DNA of 64,000 bases from Tanypteryx hageni (lineage: Eukaryota; Arthropoda; Insecta; Odonata; Petaluridae): NCBI GenBank assembly GCA_028673005.1, contig CM054114.1:16803516-16867515 (forward strand), given 5' to 3'. A program made the position numbers and the translations under genes. The notes beneath the pieces were generated by a model. It was not told the origin of the DNA, searched no databases, and saw only the letters and a program-made list of their open reading frames with translations. Positions 1 through 10,309 of this stretch are shown here, piece after piece (position 1 is the first letter of the stretch; every line of letters begins with the position of its first letter).

Positions 1-1330
1 AATGTGATATCACATTATTCTCTGAGACTTGGCTTACACGCAATATATGCGATTCCCAATCGGCACTTTTTAATTATGAAATTTAGAGAACTGATTGCAG
101 TGATTATACTGTCATTATGAAAAGGGAAGGTGTTGCGCTAATTGGTGTTAATTTTATATTTAAATCTTATCAACTTTAAGCTACATCCTCGTGTAACATT
201 GAACACAATTTTCTCATGGTGTCATCTCCATCTCTTAAACTAATTAATAATGTGTTTACATTCCTCCCAAATCTGACGAAAGCAAATACCAAAAATATCG
301 TGAAGAAGTAAATCGTCTTGCATATTTGTGTGCAGACGCCAATTCGCTTATGTTTGGCGGTTCAATTTGCCAGGTAATAATTGGTCAACATTCTTTCCTG
401 AAGTTAACCTCAATGCTAATATCTGAATTTTGTACAAAAAACTTAGTTACCAACCAATATGGCGAGATTCTGGATTTGTGTTTAACAGATATTACAAGTG
501 TTTATGATGTTGATGTGTCTTTTACCGTGTATTGCCTATCATCCTCCTCTTATGTGTGAACTTCATGTAGGTGTATCCCCATGTGCAGATATTAATTTTG
601 AAACTTTCATCTTTAGGAAAGGGAACTATTCTGCAGTGATAGATTACTTTAGCTACATAGATTGGTTTATATTGACTGAATTACAATTAGATGATGCAGT
701 TTGTTATTTTTATGATATTGTAAATAATGCCATTAATCTGTATGTTCCTGAAATTTTACACAAGAGTGGATCATTCCACTTACCCAACTGGTTTGGTAAA
801 GAACTAAATTCATTAATATATGATAAGAAAATAGCCCACAAGAAGCTTAAAATAAGTACATCAAGTGTAGATTACAATTCTTTTGCATCTCTTCATGCTA
901 AATGTCATTGTCAAAATCTGTTACCTCTCTTATATTAGTTCTGTTCAAGATTCCATTCCATTGAATACAAGTAGATTGTGGAATTATGTTCATTTCAGGA
1001 ATCTGCTAATCTCTTTGGTGAACATCTTTCCAGCTTATATTCTACTCCAAGTAACATAATACCACAATACCAGTATTCTCATACAGTTAATTTACACTCT
1101 TGTGGTGTGACTCAATTAAGTGTTCTTAATGCCTTTAGTATGCTTGACGTAAATAAGAGCACTGGGCCTCCTCCCTTGCTGAAGCGCTGCTCTAACATTT
1201 TATCTTATCCTCTTATTATATTTTTTAATTAGTCACTTAATGATGGCCATTTCTAGATGTTTGGAAGGATAATTTCATGATTCCTGTCCATGAAGCAAAT
1301 AGTAAATCATTTGTAAAGACCAATAGTAAG
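1..1330 (+). pseudogene. Jockey-like LINE remnant, endonuclease to start of RT
   Basis: Remains of a non-LTR retrotransposon polyprotein, split over frames. It opens inside the endonuclease domain (FSETWLTRNICDSQ near 20-60), continues through the endonuclease C-terminus (GEILDLCLTDI near 465-495) and the linker typical of jockey-type elements (FRKGNYSAVIDYFSYIDW near 610-665; SWF-like PNWFGKELNSLIYDKKIAHKK near 785-845), and reaches the first RT block (NKSTGPPPLLKRCSNILSYP near 1150-1215). The product would nick target DNA and copy the element RNA into it. Stops and frame changes make it non-functional. The upstream part lies outside the window and the RT core is missing after about 1,330. 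Confidence 0.8.
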
Positions 1331-3230
1331 TAGGGGAAGGCATGGTAAAGTGGCCATGTCTGGTAAAGTGGCCGTGTTACTTTTCAATGTCTGTTTAGTG
1401 CTGCACCCATGCAGGAATTATGTAAACTCGGAGGGCAGGGCGTTCTCAGTTGCCTTACAAATGTGAAGGAAGGATGCATTTATTTTTACATACTTGAAAT
1501 ATATTAAGAACATTCAGATACAAATGTCATGTTATAAGTCATTTATTTTAAGAATCAAAAATTTTCCAATAGAAAAGTACATATATACAATCTGTATTTT
1601 ATCAATTTTTTTCATTTGAAATATGTTAAGACAATACAGATACAAATGTTATATGTCAGTCATTTAAAAAAATAAAAAAAATTCAGTTGTTTAGATGAAG
1701 TAATGTGTTGTTTAACTGAATGGATTTTTTATAAGCATGACATCGTTAACAGTTGAATCAGACTCTAGATCAATGTAATGCAAAACTACATCTAGGGCAT
1801 CCTTAGCTGCTGTATGAGGTGTTTTTGGCTCTTATTTAGTTCTTCTTCCTCTTCAAACTTTTATTCTTCAGTTTCCATCACGGCCTGTATGATTTCTGCA
1901 TCCTTCATAATTTCATTCTCCAATAAATAGTCACCTTGAATCCATTGCTTTATGTCTTCTTGCTGTAAATCTTCAGAATCTTCAATTTGCCTTGCATTAC
2001 TTAATAGACTTTATTCATTTTTAACATCGATATCATACTCAAGGCAAAGTTTTCTTCAAGATTTGGTAAATGTTGAACTCTTGGATTTTGTTCCAAGATT
2101 GTGCTAAGTTATAAACAACATCTTTGATGCAGATGTCTTTCAAGGATTCCATTATACCTATATTTTTATCTTCTATTTTTTTCAAAACTGAAATCAGAAA
2201 TTTTCTCCTGTATCTTCTTTTTAAGCTTTCTAAAATCCCTTGATCCATAGGCTGAATTAAGGATGTTACATTCGCTGGTAGAAATATGACCTTTATGTCC
2301 CTATCTTTGAGTTCCTCGCAATTGGGATGTGAAGGAGCATTATCCAGAATGAGAATGGCCTTTCCAGGTAAGTTCAGTATTTTCAAATGTCTTCATACAG
2401 AAGATACAAACTCATGAAAAACATTTCTCTGAATAATGCAGGATCCATTCAGGTTGATTTTTGTGATTGGTAGTAAACTGGTAAAGACAAACGATTTATA
2501 CTTTTAAATGCTCTGCGATTTTTGATTTACCAACAATAAATGCGGCAAATTGTGAGTTCCAGGTGCATTGCTGCAGGCGGCTACATGAGTCATTCTTTGA
2601 ATTTTTTGTATCCTGATGCTGCAGGATCATCCTTCTTTGCCTTCGTTTTTGTTCGTAACATCTTGTAATTTAGACCCATTTCGTCTATATTGTAGAGTTG
2701 TCCTCCAACTGATTTATCTCCGTCGATAAGCTCTCTTAAATCCTGTGAAAATTTCTAAGCAGCATGCTGATCAGACGATAACTTTTCAGCAGTGATGATT
2801 AATACATGGATACCATGACGTTTTTTTCCAATGTCCAAGCAATCCGTTACTTGCAGTAAATTTCTGGGCACCACCAATTTTTCGATTTAGGCTTAGGTCC
2901 TTTTCCTTGGGTATGGGTCCACTGATTGAAATTCCAAGATGTCTTTCTTGCATAAACCACAGCCATAATGCATCTTCTAAAATTTACAATTTTGGTCACT
3001 TTAATGTTGAATGGGAAGATAAAGACTCTTGTGTTGCAATCTGACTGCAAAATCCTAGATTCATGCAATTTTTTCAAGTCTTTCACAGTAGTCGCTCCAA
3101 CACCTAATTTCACGAAAATTTGTCTTACTGACTCACCCTTATCAATTCTTTCCAGAGCATCAAGATTAGTTTTCATGGAAACAACCACACACAGCTCATT
3201 TTAATTTAACTACACTTTCTAGTGGAAGGT
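1331..3230 (-). pseudogene. Tigger/jerky-type (pogo clade) DDE transposase, decayed
   Basis: Cut-and-paste transposase reading leftward. The N-terminal CENP-B-like helix-turn-helix is clear (ALERIDKGESVRQI... LGVGATTVKD, about 3,090-3,180), followed by KVTKIVNFRR. A first catalytic-Asp block is readable at about 2,650-2,700 (GQLYNIDEMGLNYKM). The DDE_1 core with the second Asp is intact at 2,039-2,386 (LILDNAPSHP, then FLPANVTSLIQPMDQG). The stretch 2,390-2,850 is broken by stops and frame shifts, so no full protein can be made. A Glu/Asp-rich C-terminal tail is suggested near 1,830-1,960. I could not find a convincing matching pair of terminal repeats; the left boundary is taken from the 18-bp repeat pair at 1,343. 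Confidence 0.85.
1343..1373. repeat. Two 13-bp copies of TGGTAAAGTGGCC, candidate transposon end
   Basis: TGGTAAAGTGGCC occurs at 1,343-1,355 and again at 1,361-1,373, an 18-bp period. It sits where the jockey-like sequence stops and the Tigger-like sequence begins, so it is probably the terminus of the latter (inference). No clear mate was found near 3,200-3,450. Confidence 0.45.
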
Positions 3231-4079
3231 CCCGAACCGGCCTAAATTTTTATACAAAATAATTAATAATACATTTGATTGCCCTAATTTATTATCGCTT
3301 ATAAATTTAAGGATCCCTGCTCACTCAATAAGCTTTTTGTGCCATGCCATCTAGGTTATCATAGAAATAATTACACTTTTAATTCACCTATTACAAGTGT
3401 TGGAAGGCTAGTCTACAGTTGATTTGTTCAGATCTCTCCAAGTATATAAAAGGAAATTAAGGTTTTTATTTGACTTTGAAATATAAGCATGATTAGGTTT
3501 ATATATAAAATGATTTTAATTGATAACTTTCATCTTTAAATATTATGTGTATGTGAAGTGCAATATAAAATGCATTGTTGTATTAGGTTTTAACAGAGTG
3601 AAAGCTATGATAAATATAAACTGTCATATTTTTGTAAATTTTATATCTTTGGGTATATGTACGGCTATATGAATGTTGCAGGATATTGAATATTCTAAAA
3701 CATTTATTTGAAACATTTTTAAAAACCATATGTTATAGCTGCCACAACCACACCAACTACTGGTGATTATTGATAACAATTGACGTTAGTTGTCATACTA
3801 ACGCTCCTTTTAATTTTCTCAATTGTTGGAGATTCCTGGCTATATCCAGTATCAGAATGCTATGGTATCAATCTTTTTGTGTTCATTGTGAAGCATTAAA
3901 AATTTCTCGCAGTTCCTTAAAAAAATCATTATCATTTAACCTGTTTGGAATTTTTAGAAATATTAATCATGGTCAAAGTAATGTGGTTGCCACATCAGAT
4001 TTTTTGAAATATTTGCTTTTATATATGAAATAAGATTACCTCAAATTAATCCCTTAAAAGTTATTAGACATAGAGATGA
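3231..4079. other. AT-rich stretch, nothing convincing
   Basis: No gene, RNA or repeat structure that I can defend. An 87-codon open frame at 3,770-4,033 (+) resembles nothing I recognise; it may be an older part of the hAT remnant that follows. Confidence 0.4.
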
Positions 4080-4690
4080 TGATTATATTAAGCCAATGGA
4101 GGAATTATATCTCGGAATAAAAGTTAAATTGAGCTTAGAAATTCAACTAATATTGACCTTGGAGAAATTAGAAACTTTCTAAATAGCTCTTTGGAGTTTC
4201 TAATTGTGAGTGCTTCCCAAATTTTCAAAAAAGATTTTAATTTGAATCAGTGGCTTCAAATCCCCTACAAATGCTGTTCTAAAGAGGTGTTTAAAAAACA
4301 AGTAGCTTCCCTAATTAATCTTATTTTAACCTTTGAACATTTGCCTTCTTCAGAAATTCAAATGACTGATAGTGAATGGAGACAGCAAAGAAACATGTTA
4401 AAGAGTTTAGAAGTAAATTACAGTATGAAACCTAAAGTATAGTGAAGTAGTGGAAATGAAGCAAATAGACGATGAAGAAATTTTTCCTAAGCTATTTAAA
4501 TTTATGGAAATGTTATTGTGCGTTCCTTATTAGAGTGCTGCAGTTGCATATTCTCAGAAATTTACACAATGTAAGAAGAAACAAGAAACAGACTATCAAT
4601 GGAAACCTCCGCAGGTTTAATATTAACAAAACAATTCATAATGAATTATAATTTTAATGCAAGAAAGTCGCTGTTGAAGAGAGCGAACAA
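4080..4690 (+). pseudogene. hAT-superfamily transposase C-terminal remnant
   Basis: Tail of a hAT-type transposase. The frame through 4,191-4,440 (RQQRNMLKSLEVNYS) leads into VEMKQIDDEEIFPKLFKFM and LLCVPY*SAAV at 4,450-4,545. This corresponds to the hAT dimerisation-domain signature, where a hydrophobic stretch is followed by P-H-S-x-A-x-V-E-R. Here a stop codon replaces the Ser and the E-R is lost. After a frame shift the domain continues as SMETSAGLILTKQFIMNYN (about 4,598-4,655). The N-terminal zinc finger and catalytic core are absent or unrecognisable. Confidence 0.6.
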
Positions 4691-5734
4691 GGCAGGAGAG
4701 AAATATAAATGTTAAGTTTACTCCTAAATCACATAGTAGTAGGTTAGAGGAAAATAAAATATTTCGTTTATGTATTCATAAAAATATTTTATCGATTTAC
4801 GTATTTTTCACTTAGGGTTGAGCAATTTTGTGTTATTGCCATACCTAGTTGCATTATATATTCCTAACAGAGGTATTTCATTTTTCATTAATAATTAATT
4901 ATTATCATAAAAAACATTTATTTCTTTAGTAAATCGAGTAAAATAACCGTGTTTAGTTTTTCCTAAATTTACATATTTAAAATGGAATTTTGACCATAAA
5001 TATTCCTTTAACAGATAATTCTACAGATTTTTCTTTCCGATTCTACAGATGTTTAAAGTTTTGGAAAGGCAACACTGTTACAATATCCAAATTATTCAGA
5101 CCTGAAAATAATTGTAAAACCATACAATAAAAAACCACTGAATGCTAAAACGATTATATTATTAAAAAGACGAAATGCTATGGAGGCATTTCACACTAGA
5201 TGTTTCTGAACCATAGGTGGCTAGAACTTAGGTAATGACTGCACTGTATGCTACCAAAAACTAAATTTTAAGTTTTTAACAAAATGATATAAGTAAATTT
5301 AGTGAGGCTTGTTCAAGAATAGCAGCAACACTAACACTTGGGCTGCTTGGAGATTCTTTGAAATCATATTTAGAGCAGGTTCTCAAAAGTTGACTTGCAA
5401 TTGTCCTGGATATCCAGTTGAAAGACAACGTGTTGGCCTCTGTGGTCTTAGCATTATTCATTCAGGTATGAGATTGAAATTCCCTGGAGTTCAAGCATCC
5501 CTGTACATTGTGAATGTTTAATATTTCAGTGATGGATTACCCCTTTACCCTTCTATTTGAGGAGAATTCATCATAATATCTTAGCTGTTGCTCCTCAACA
5601 ATGAAATTTTTGTTATAAAATTAATTGAGACATTCTGAACCTGCAATAAAAGATTTATTATTATTATTTAATTCACAGGCAAAAGGCCATTACAAAATAA
5701 AATGAACATTTTTCAAAATTGGTAGTAAAGTACT
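4691..5734. other. AT-rich interval with a short TTA run
   Basis: No supportable gene. At 5,645-5,672 AATAAA followed by a short (TTA)n run resembles the tail of a LINE or SINE, like the better preserved tail at 7,075. Two overlapping small open frames on opposite strands near 5,280-5,520 are not recognisable. Confidence 0.4.
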
Positions 5735-5945
5735 TGAAATATGATTCCCCAAAGAAAAACAGCAGGCCTGAATCCTGCGAAAGTAGGATTTTTTCCTAGG
5801 TCGTCCGGCCTCGTGTTTGTGTGGTTTGAGAAGCCTGCACTGGGATTCTCTCCTTCTCTGTGCGTGTTTTCAGTGTGGAAAGAGCTATGGCTATATAAAT
5901 CCAAGAAGAGGTTGATTAGCCAAAACTACACACACACATTTCATT
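5735..5945 (+). repeat. SINE-like interspersed repeat (tRNA-derived family)
   Basis: The segment GAATCCTGCGAAAGTAGG (about 5,770) followed by a T-rich stretch, CCTAGG, and GTGTGGTTTGAG matches, in order and spacing, the repeat copies in the large inverted repeat (59,790 on +, 53,440 on -), where a tRNA-like A box is also present. Here the 5' tRNA-like part is missing. The end (GAGCTATGGCTATA, AAGAGGTTGATTAGC) recurs near 46,840 and 47,440. Confidence 0.5.
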
Positions 5946-6204
5946 CATAATTAAAAAAATTTCATCTCCACTACTTGACTATTTGATAGCATCATTTCTC
6001 TGCAACTATTTGTTATTGCATTTTAATGTCATTTCAGAATCATATTGTACTTTTTCACCACATTGCACGATTTTGTAGTAGCAGAGAAGAAATTATGTAA
6101 TTCCTTCCCAACAGAATAGCAACCTATTACTTTGTACTATATTTTAGCCCAGGCATTCACAACTAAATTTAATGAATGAGCTGTGCTCGGAATAAAAATC
6201 CTCT

Positions 6205-6430
6205 GGTGTTTATTTTTCGTATCCTGATTTACTCACCCACATGTTTGATTCATTATCATTGTAATGTTGTTCTCTAATATGTTTGATTGATAATTTTACC
6301 TTATTCAGCTCCTTAAATAGAGAATCTGTTAATAAAGCAGCACCACTGTATATTGCTGAGGGCCACTGGTTAGCTGCTGGGGGTGGGGAGACACGTGGGC
6401 CTTGGTGACCAGCGTTGCCAACTTTCATTC
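6205..6430 (-). pseudogene. Transposon-protein fragment, second copy near 43.0 kb
   Basis: A 72-codon frame reads LLTDSLFKELNKVKLSIKH then REQHYNDNESNMW. The same peptide pattern (LTDSSLKEPYKVKLSAKYMR) can be read on the minus strand at about 42,970-43,085 with matching DNA, so this is part of a dispersed coding repeat. I do not recognise the family; a hAT-like zinc-finger protein is possible. Confidence 0.4.
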
Positions 6431-7100
6431 AAGCACTGTCATTGGAGAAAGTAAAAATTATCTACTGTAAATTTTATGCTAAATAGATTATTCAAAATTG
6501 TCAATATTGAAATGTTAAAATTGTTATATTATGCCAAGATTCATTCTTATTTGTCATATGGAATAATCTATTGGGGTCATGATAGATATGCCAATAAAGT
6601 CTTCTTCCTGAAAAAGTCAGCCATTAAAGCTCTCCTGGTAAACCATCGTAAATTTCTTTAGGCATAACCAAAACACCCTATATACATATATATATACATA
6701 TATATATATATATATGTATATATAAGGTTGTATGTATTTATTAATTGTTCTATATTTGTAAAACAAAACTCTGCACTGTTCCAATTTAATCAGAACCTTT
6801 ACACTTATAATACAGGACACAAAAATTATGTTCATATCAAGGATTACAGGCTATCAACAATGCCGCTTCAGTGGCATTTAACAAGTTACCTTGTAATATT
6901 AAATGTTCTTCAAGTATTCCTATCATTAGAAAAAGATTCAAATGTTTATTGTTAAATAATAATTTTTATAGTGTTCAAGAATTTTTAAGTTCATCAACTG
7001 TTTTAATTCGGTAGCGATGTACTATAGCAGTTATGTACCTGCTCTATGCCTATTCGAGACCTACAGAGTTAATAAATTTATTATTATTATTATTATTAAC
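6431..7100 (+). pseudogene. Jockey-like LINE, RT C-terminus and 3' end
   Basis: The 3' end of a non-LTR element. ORF2 C-terminal blocks are recognisable: IHSYLSYGIIYWG (about 6,540-6,580), LKKSAIKALL, then NTGHKNYVHIKDYRLS (6,808-6,855) and CLLLNNNFYSVQEFLS ending at a stop near 7,013. The 3' UTR runs to AATAAATTTATTATTATTATT, so the element ends in a (TTA)n tail. A TA-rich microsatellite has grown inside the coding part and separates two blocks. Possibly the 3' part of the same family as the remnant at the window start. Confidence 0.75.
6681..6726. repeat. (TA)n/(CATATA)n microsatellite
   Basis: About 45 bp of alternating T/A with three interspersed C or G, located inside the LINE coding remnant. 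Confidence 0.9.
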
Positions 7101-8699
7101 TATAATACTAAATGAAAATTCTGAAATCATTAAAATCTAAAAAAATCACATTGTTTCATAATAGTTAATTTAGATTTTAAAAATTAATGTCTTCTTATCA
7201 TGACATTATGGTATAATGAAAACTATATCTTCATATGAAGTTTGTTCAGTTTCTATACAGGCCATAATTTGAGCTGAGGATCGTTTAAACTAACAAGTCT
7301 ACATTTCTGTATGAATATAGGTTTAGCCATCTATGGATGAATATTAATGGAGTAATTACACACTGTCATTGTGATACAGCATAATACAACAAAACAAAAA
7401 TTACATTACAGATATTTGTCTTAAGTCTGTATGTACGTAAGTAGAATAGAGCTTCACATAGCTATTTTGCCATGAGTAATGTATGCAATACTAAACTTTC
7501 ACCGTTGATATTAAAACAATTTGTTAATTACCTTAATTTGGTATTTATATAGAATGGAATGTTATAAAAAATACCGGCGCTATTTAAACTAAATTTCTTA
7601 TGGCCACCGTTACATCAGCTATATCGGTCGTGGAAGGTTATCTGGTGAAAAATAACTATAGGCCGGCCCTATGAAAAGGGTGGGAGGGAGGCATTTGGCC
7701 TGAGCCTCATGCTTAAAGGGGCCTCAAATTTTGGCAGTTGTTCAAAGATGGACTTATGCACAGGCACTATCTGGGGGCCTCATCGAAACAGGGCCCTTTT
7801 TCTTCTTTCTTTCAAAAAAGATGAATTGACATCGAATGTAACTTACAGTTTCATTTTTAATCGATAATTAATCAATTTGCACAAAAGCTAGAAGAGCATT
7901 TCATAAATAACGTCTATTCAAATATTTTATTAGCTTATAGGTAATTTTATTTATTCATCTTTTTATTCATCGAAATATCAATAATGAATGTATAACAGGA
8001 CATGCCAAAAACAAATGTACAATACGATTACATTATTTGCATGACATCCAAGTATTATGTGACACAAGTTCCACAGTTTTTAATAAACGATTTTAATCCC
8101 TCAATTAGATCCCAACCTCTCCTCTTACGCAACGCAGAGAATTTTTCATCTTGCACTCACTCTTTAAAAGAATTTCTCTAGAGGGCCATTTGAATGTGCT
8201 CTGCATTATTGGCTTGGTGGAAAGCACTGTCGGCAACATATTTTTGCGGATCATATCTTTTCCTTAGGAGGTCAGAATATTTTATGAAAGAGTGCTACGT
8301 AGTGCAAGCTTGAACCACCTACCCCCAGTGTAATCCGCTGTAACCATTCAGCGAACCCCGACCGCCAAAGTGGGCTACATAATGCCTAATATTTTTATAT
8401 TTATTACGGTGAGGAGCCTCAAAATCTGGATGTGGCTCGGACCTGTCTGAGTCTCACTGGGGGCCTTTACTACAGGTTATTTGGTAATAAAGTTGTATTG
8501 CATAAAAATATACGAAAATCTTTATATAAATTTTTATGGCACGTAGAAAAAGGGCATCTTTTAAAAACTAATAGGAAATCTTTCAAATTTTCATTGATAT
8601 CGCCAGAAATTCTAATATACCACTAGATGGAATATTTGCTCACCAGATGGTAGGCTCATTCAAGCAGATCTACCAGATCAAGTAGAATTTCCAATAAGT
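7101..8699. other. Degenerate interspersed repeat, no intact gene
   Basis: The block 7,640-7,810 (GGCCGGCCC, GGGGCCTCAAATTTTGGC, TGGGGGCCTCATCGAAACAG) and the block 8,405-8,470 (GGAGCCTCAAAATCTGG, CACTGGGGGCCTTTAC) share phrases and may be two ends of one old DNA element. Between them, minus strand 8,160-8,290, a broken peptide-like reading (YSDLLRKRYDPQKYVADSAF) suggests decayed coding sequence. Family not identified. Confidence 0.35.
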
Positions 8700-8883
8700 T
8701 GGCAATGCTGGACGCCGAAGCGAGAGGCTGCGAAACCTCCACGCCCTCCCCTTCCCCCGCGTCGCCCTTCGCCGCGGCGCTCGAGGGGACGGCGTTTACG
8801 TCCGCCACCCTCACTCCCCCTCAGCCCCCCTCCGCCCCCGCATCAGCTTCGCCTCCCGCCGGAGACACATTCAGGACCTCCAC
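8700..8883 (-). CDS. Candidate GC-rich exon (minus strand), gene not recognised
   Basis: A roughly 200-bp GC-rich, CpG-containing block stands out in AT-rich DNA. On the minus strand it is preceded by a long pyrimidine tract and CAG (read leftward: TCTCTCTCTGTCTTTCCTG then TGCAG, about 8,884-8,912), one of the best 3' splice sites in the window. In phase 0 the exon reads VEVLNVSPAGGEADAGAEGG and then stops, so it could be a terminal coding exon, or other phases apply. A plus-strand open frame of 84 codons (8,699-8,953, Pro/Ser/Ala-rich) covers the same bases; base composition alone keeps it open. It may belong to the minus-strand gene proposed for 17-57 kb (inference). Confidence 0.3.
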
Positions 8884-8953
8884 CTGCACAGGAAAGACAG
8901 AGAGAGAGAAAATAAAAGAGTATCGCCGTCGATGTATGTTAAGCATGGTTTAG

Positions 8954-10309
8954 CAAGTATTTTGATGCCAAAGTTCGATATTTAGTATTTTTGGGATATA
9001 TGGCGTAGTTTGTATTATTTGTGACGCAAGGCTGTACGATTAGGTGGATGTAAGCAAAATCCTTGTAGCCATTTTTGAGTAAATAGAATTTTTCAAAATA
9101 TCCTACAAAAAAGTACTCTTAATGTTGCGCAATATTGTTCATGTCTTCAGAATGTCTTTTATGAATGATATAATCCACTAATATCAGATATCATTTTAAT
9201 GCCACTTTAAGCCATATAGTGATTGTAAGAGTCATAAGGCTTAAGCAGTATTATTTGTGACATCAGGATCTACAATTGGAGAGATTTCAATAAAATTCCC
9301 TCCAGCCATTTCTGAGTAAATAAAATGTTTCTAAAAATCATGAAGAATAAACTACCCTTTATTTTTGTGCAATGTCACTTTTCTGAAAATGGGGTCCGCA
9401 AAAGATGATATTTTGCCCAAATACAAGATATTATTCGATTTTATGTACGCGTTTGGGCTGTAGAACAGCGAACAGACAGACAGAGGGGCAGACGGCATGT
9501 CGAAAACCAAGGCAGTATATTATAGATAATGATTGAATGAAATAGTAGATATAAAAAACCGTATTAGATCCGATATAATAATTCTGACGGGCAGGGGCGA
9601 ATATAGGGCCAGGCGATCTAGGCGGCCGCCTAGGACAGACGTCGGCACCCTTTTTCACAAGAAGAGACACTTTTTCAAATAATGAATAACGCGTAACATA
9701 AGAAGAGCAGCAGTTATTGGCGGATCCACGGGGGATGACGGGGGCGATCATCCACCCCATTAGTCCCTCCGTCGTTTCACGTTTTGCGACTATCACTGTT
9801 AAAGAAACATTTTTTCTAATAATAGGCCCATCTTTTTATTTTTCCGCAATATTTATTAAAATTATTAACGAAGCCAATTTAGTTGGGGGTGTTTTAAATG
9901 TTTTAACCCATATCTGTCCAGAGGCAACATTTGCTAACAAGCATTTTAGAATTATTTTTCTTTACATTAGAGCGACCTGAAAATGTAGTGATTATATTTA
10001 TTATAATCTCAATTTATTCTATAGTAAATATATTATTATATTATTTTTGTTTCCATAACCTTTATTCAATATTTTCAAATGTTTCTTTATGTTCGTCCAT
10101 TTCTACTGACCTCTTGTCATCTTTCTACCCAAGTAGAACATAATTTCTGTAAAAGTTTTATGATAATCTGTCTCTCCATCTATTTGTAAATTCTACATTG
10201 TGTAAGAGATAACATGAAAAAATAACGATCTAGAAATCTTTTTTATTACCACCGTAGTTGGACAACAAACTAAGGTGGCAGATAAGATGTCGCAATTATG
10301 TATTATCGC
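8954..10309. other. Old repeat debris; 16-bp GC palindrome at 9,618-9,633
   Basis: No supportable gene. 9,460-9,500 has a (CAGA)n-like run. 9,590-9,740 is GC-rich and resembles a DNA-transposon end; it contains the perfect palindrome CTAGGCGGCCGCCTAG. A small hairpin (CCACCgTAGTT...AACTAaGGTGG) lies at about 10,250-10,286 next to the hAT element. Confidence 0.4.

Noticed and set aside
8699..8953. 84-codon plus-strand Pro/Ser/Ala-rich open frame
   Set aside because: GC- and C-rich composition keeps it open; the only convincing splice signal is on the other strand.
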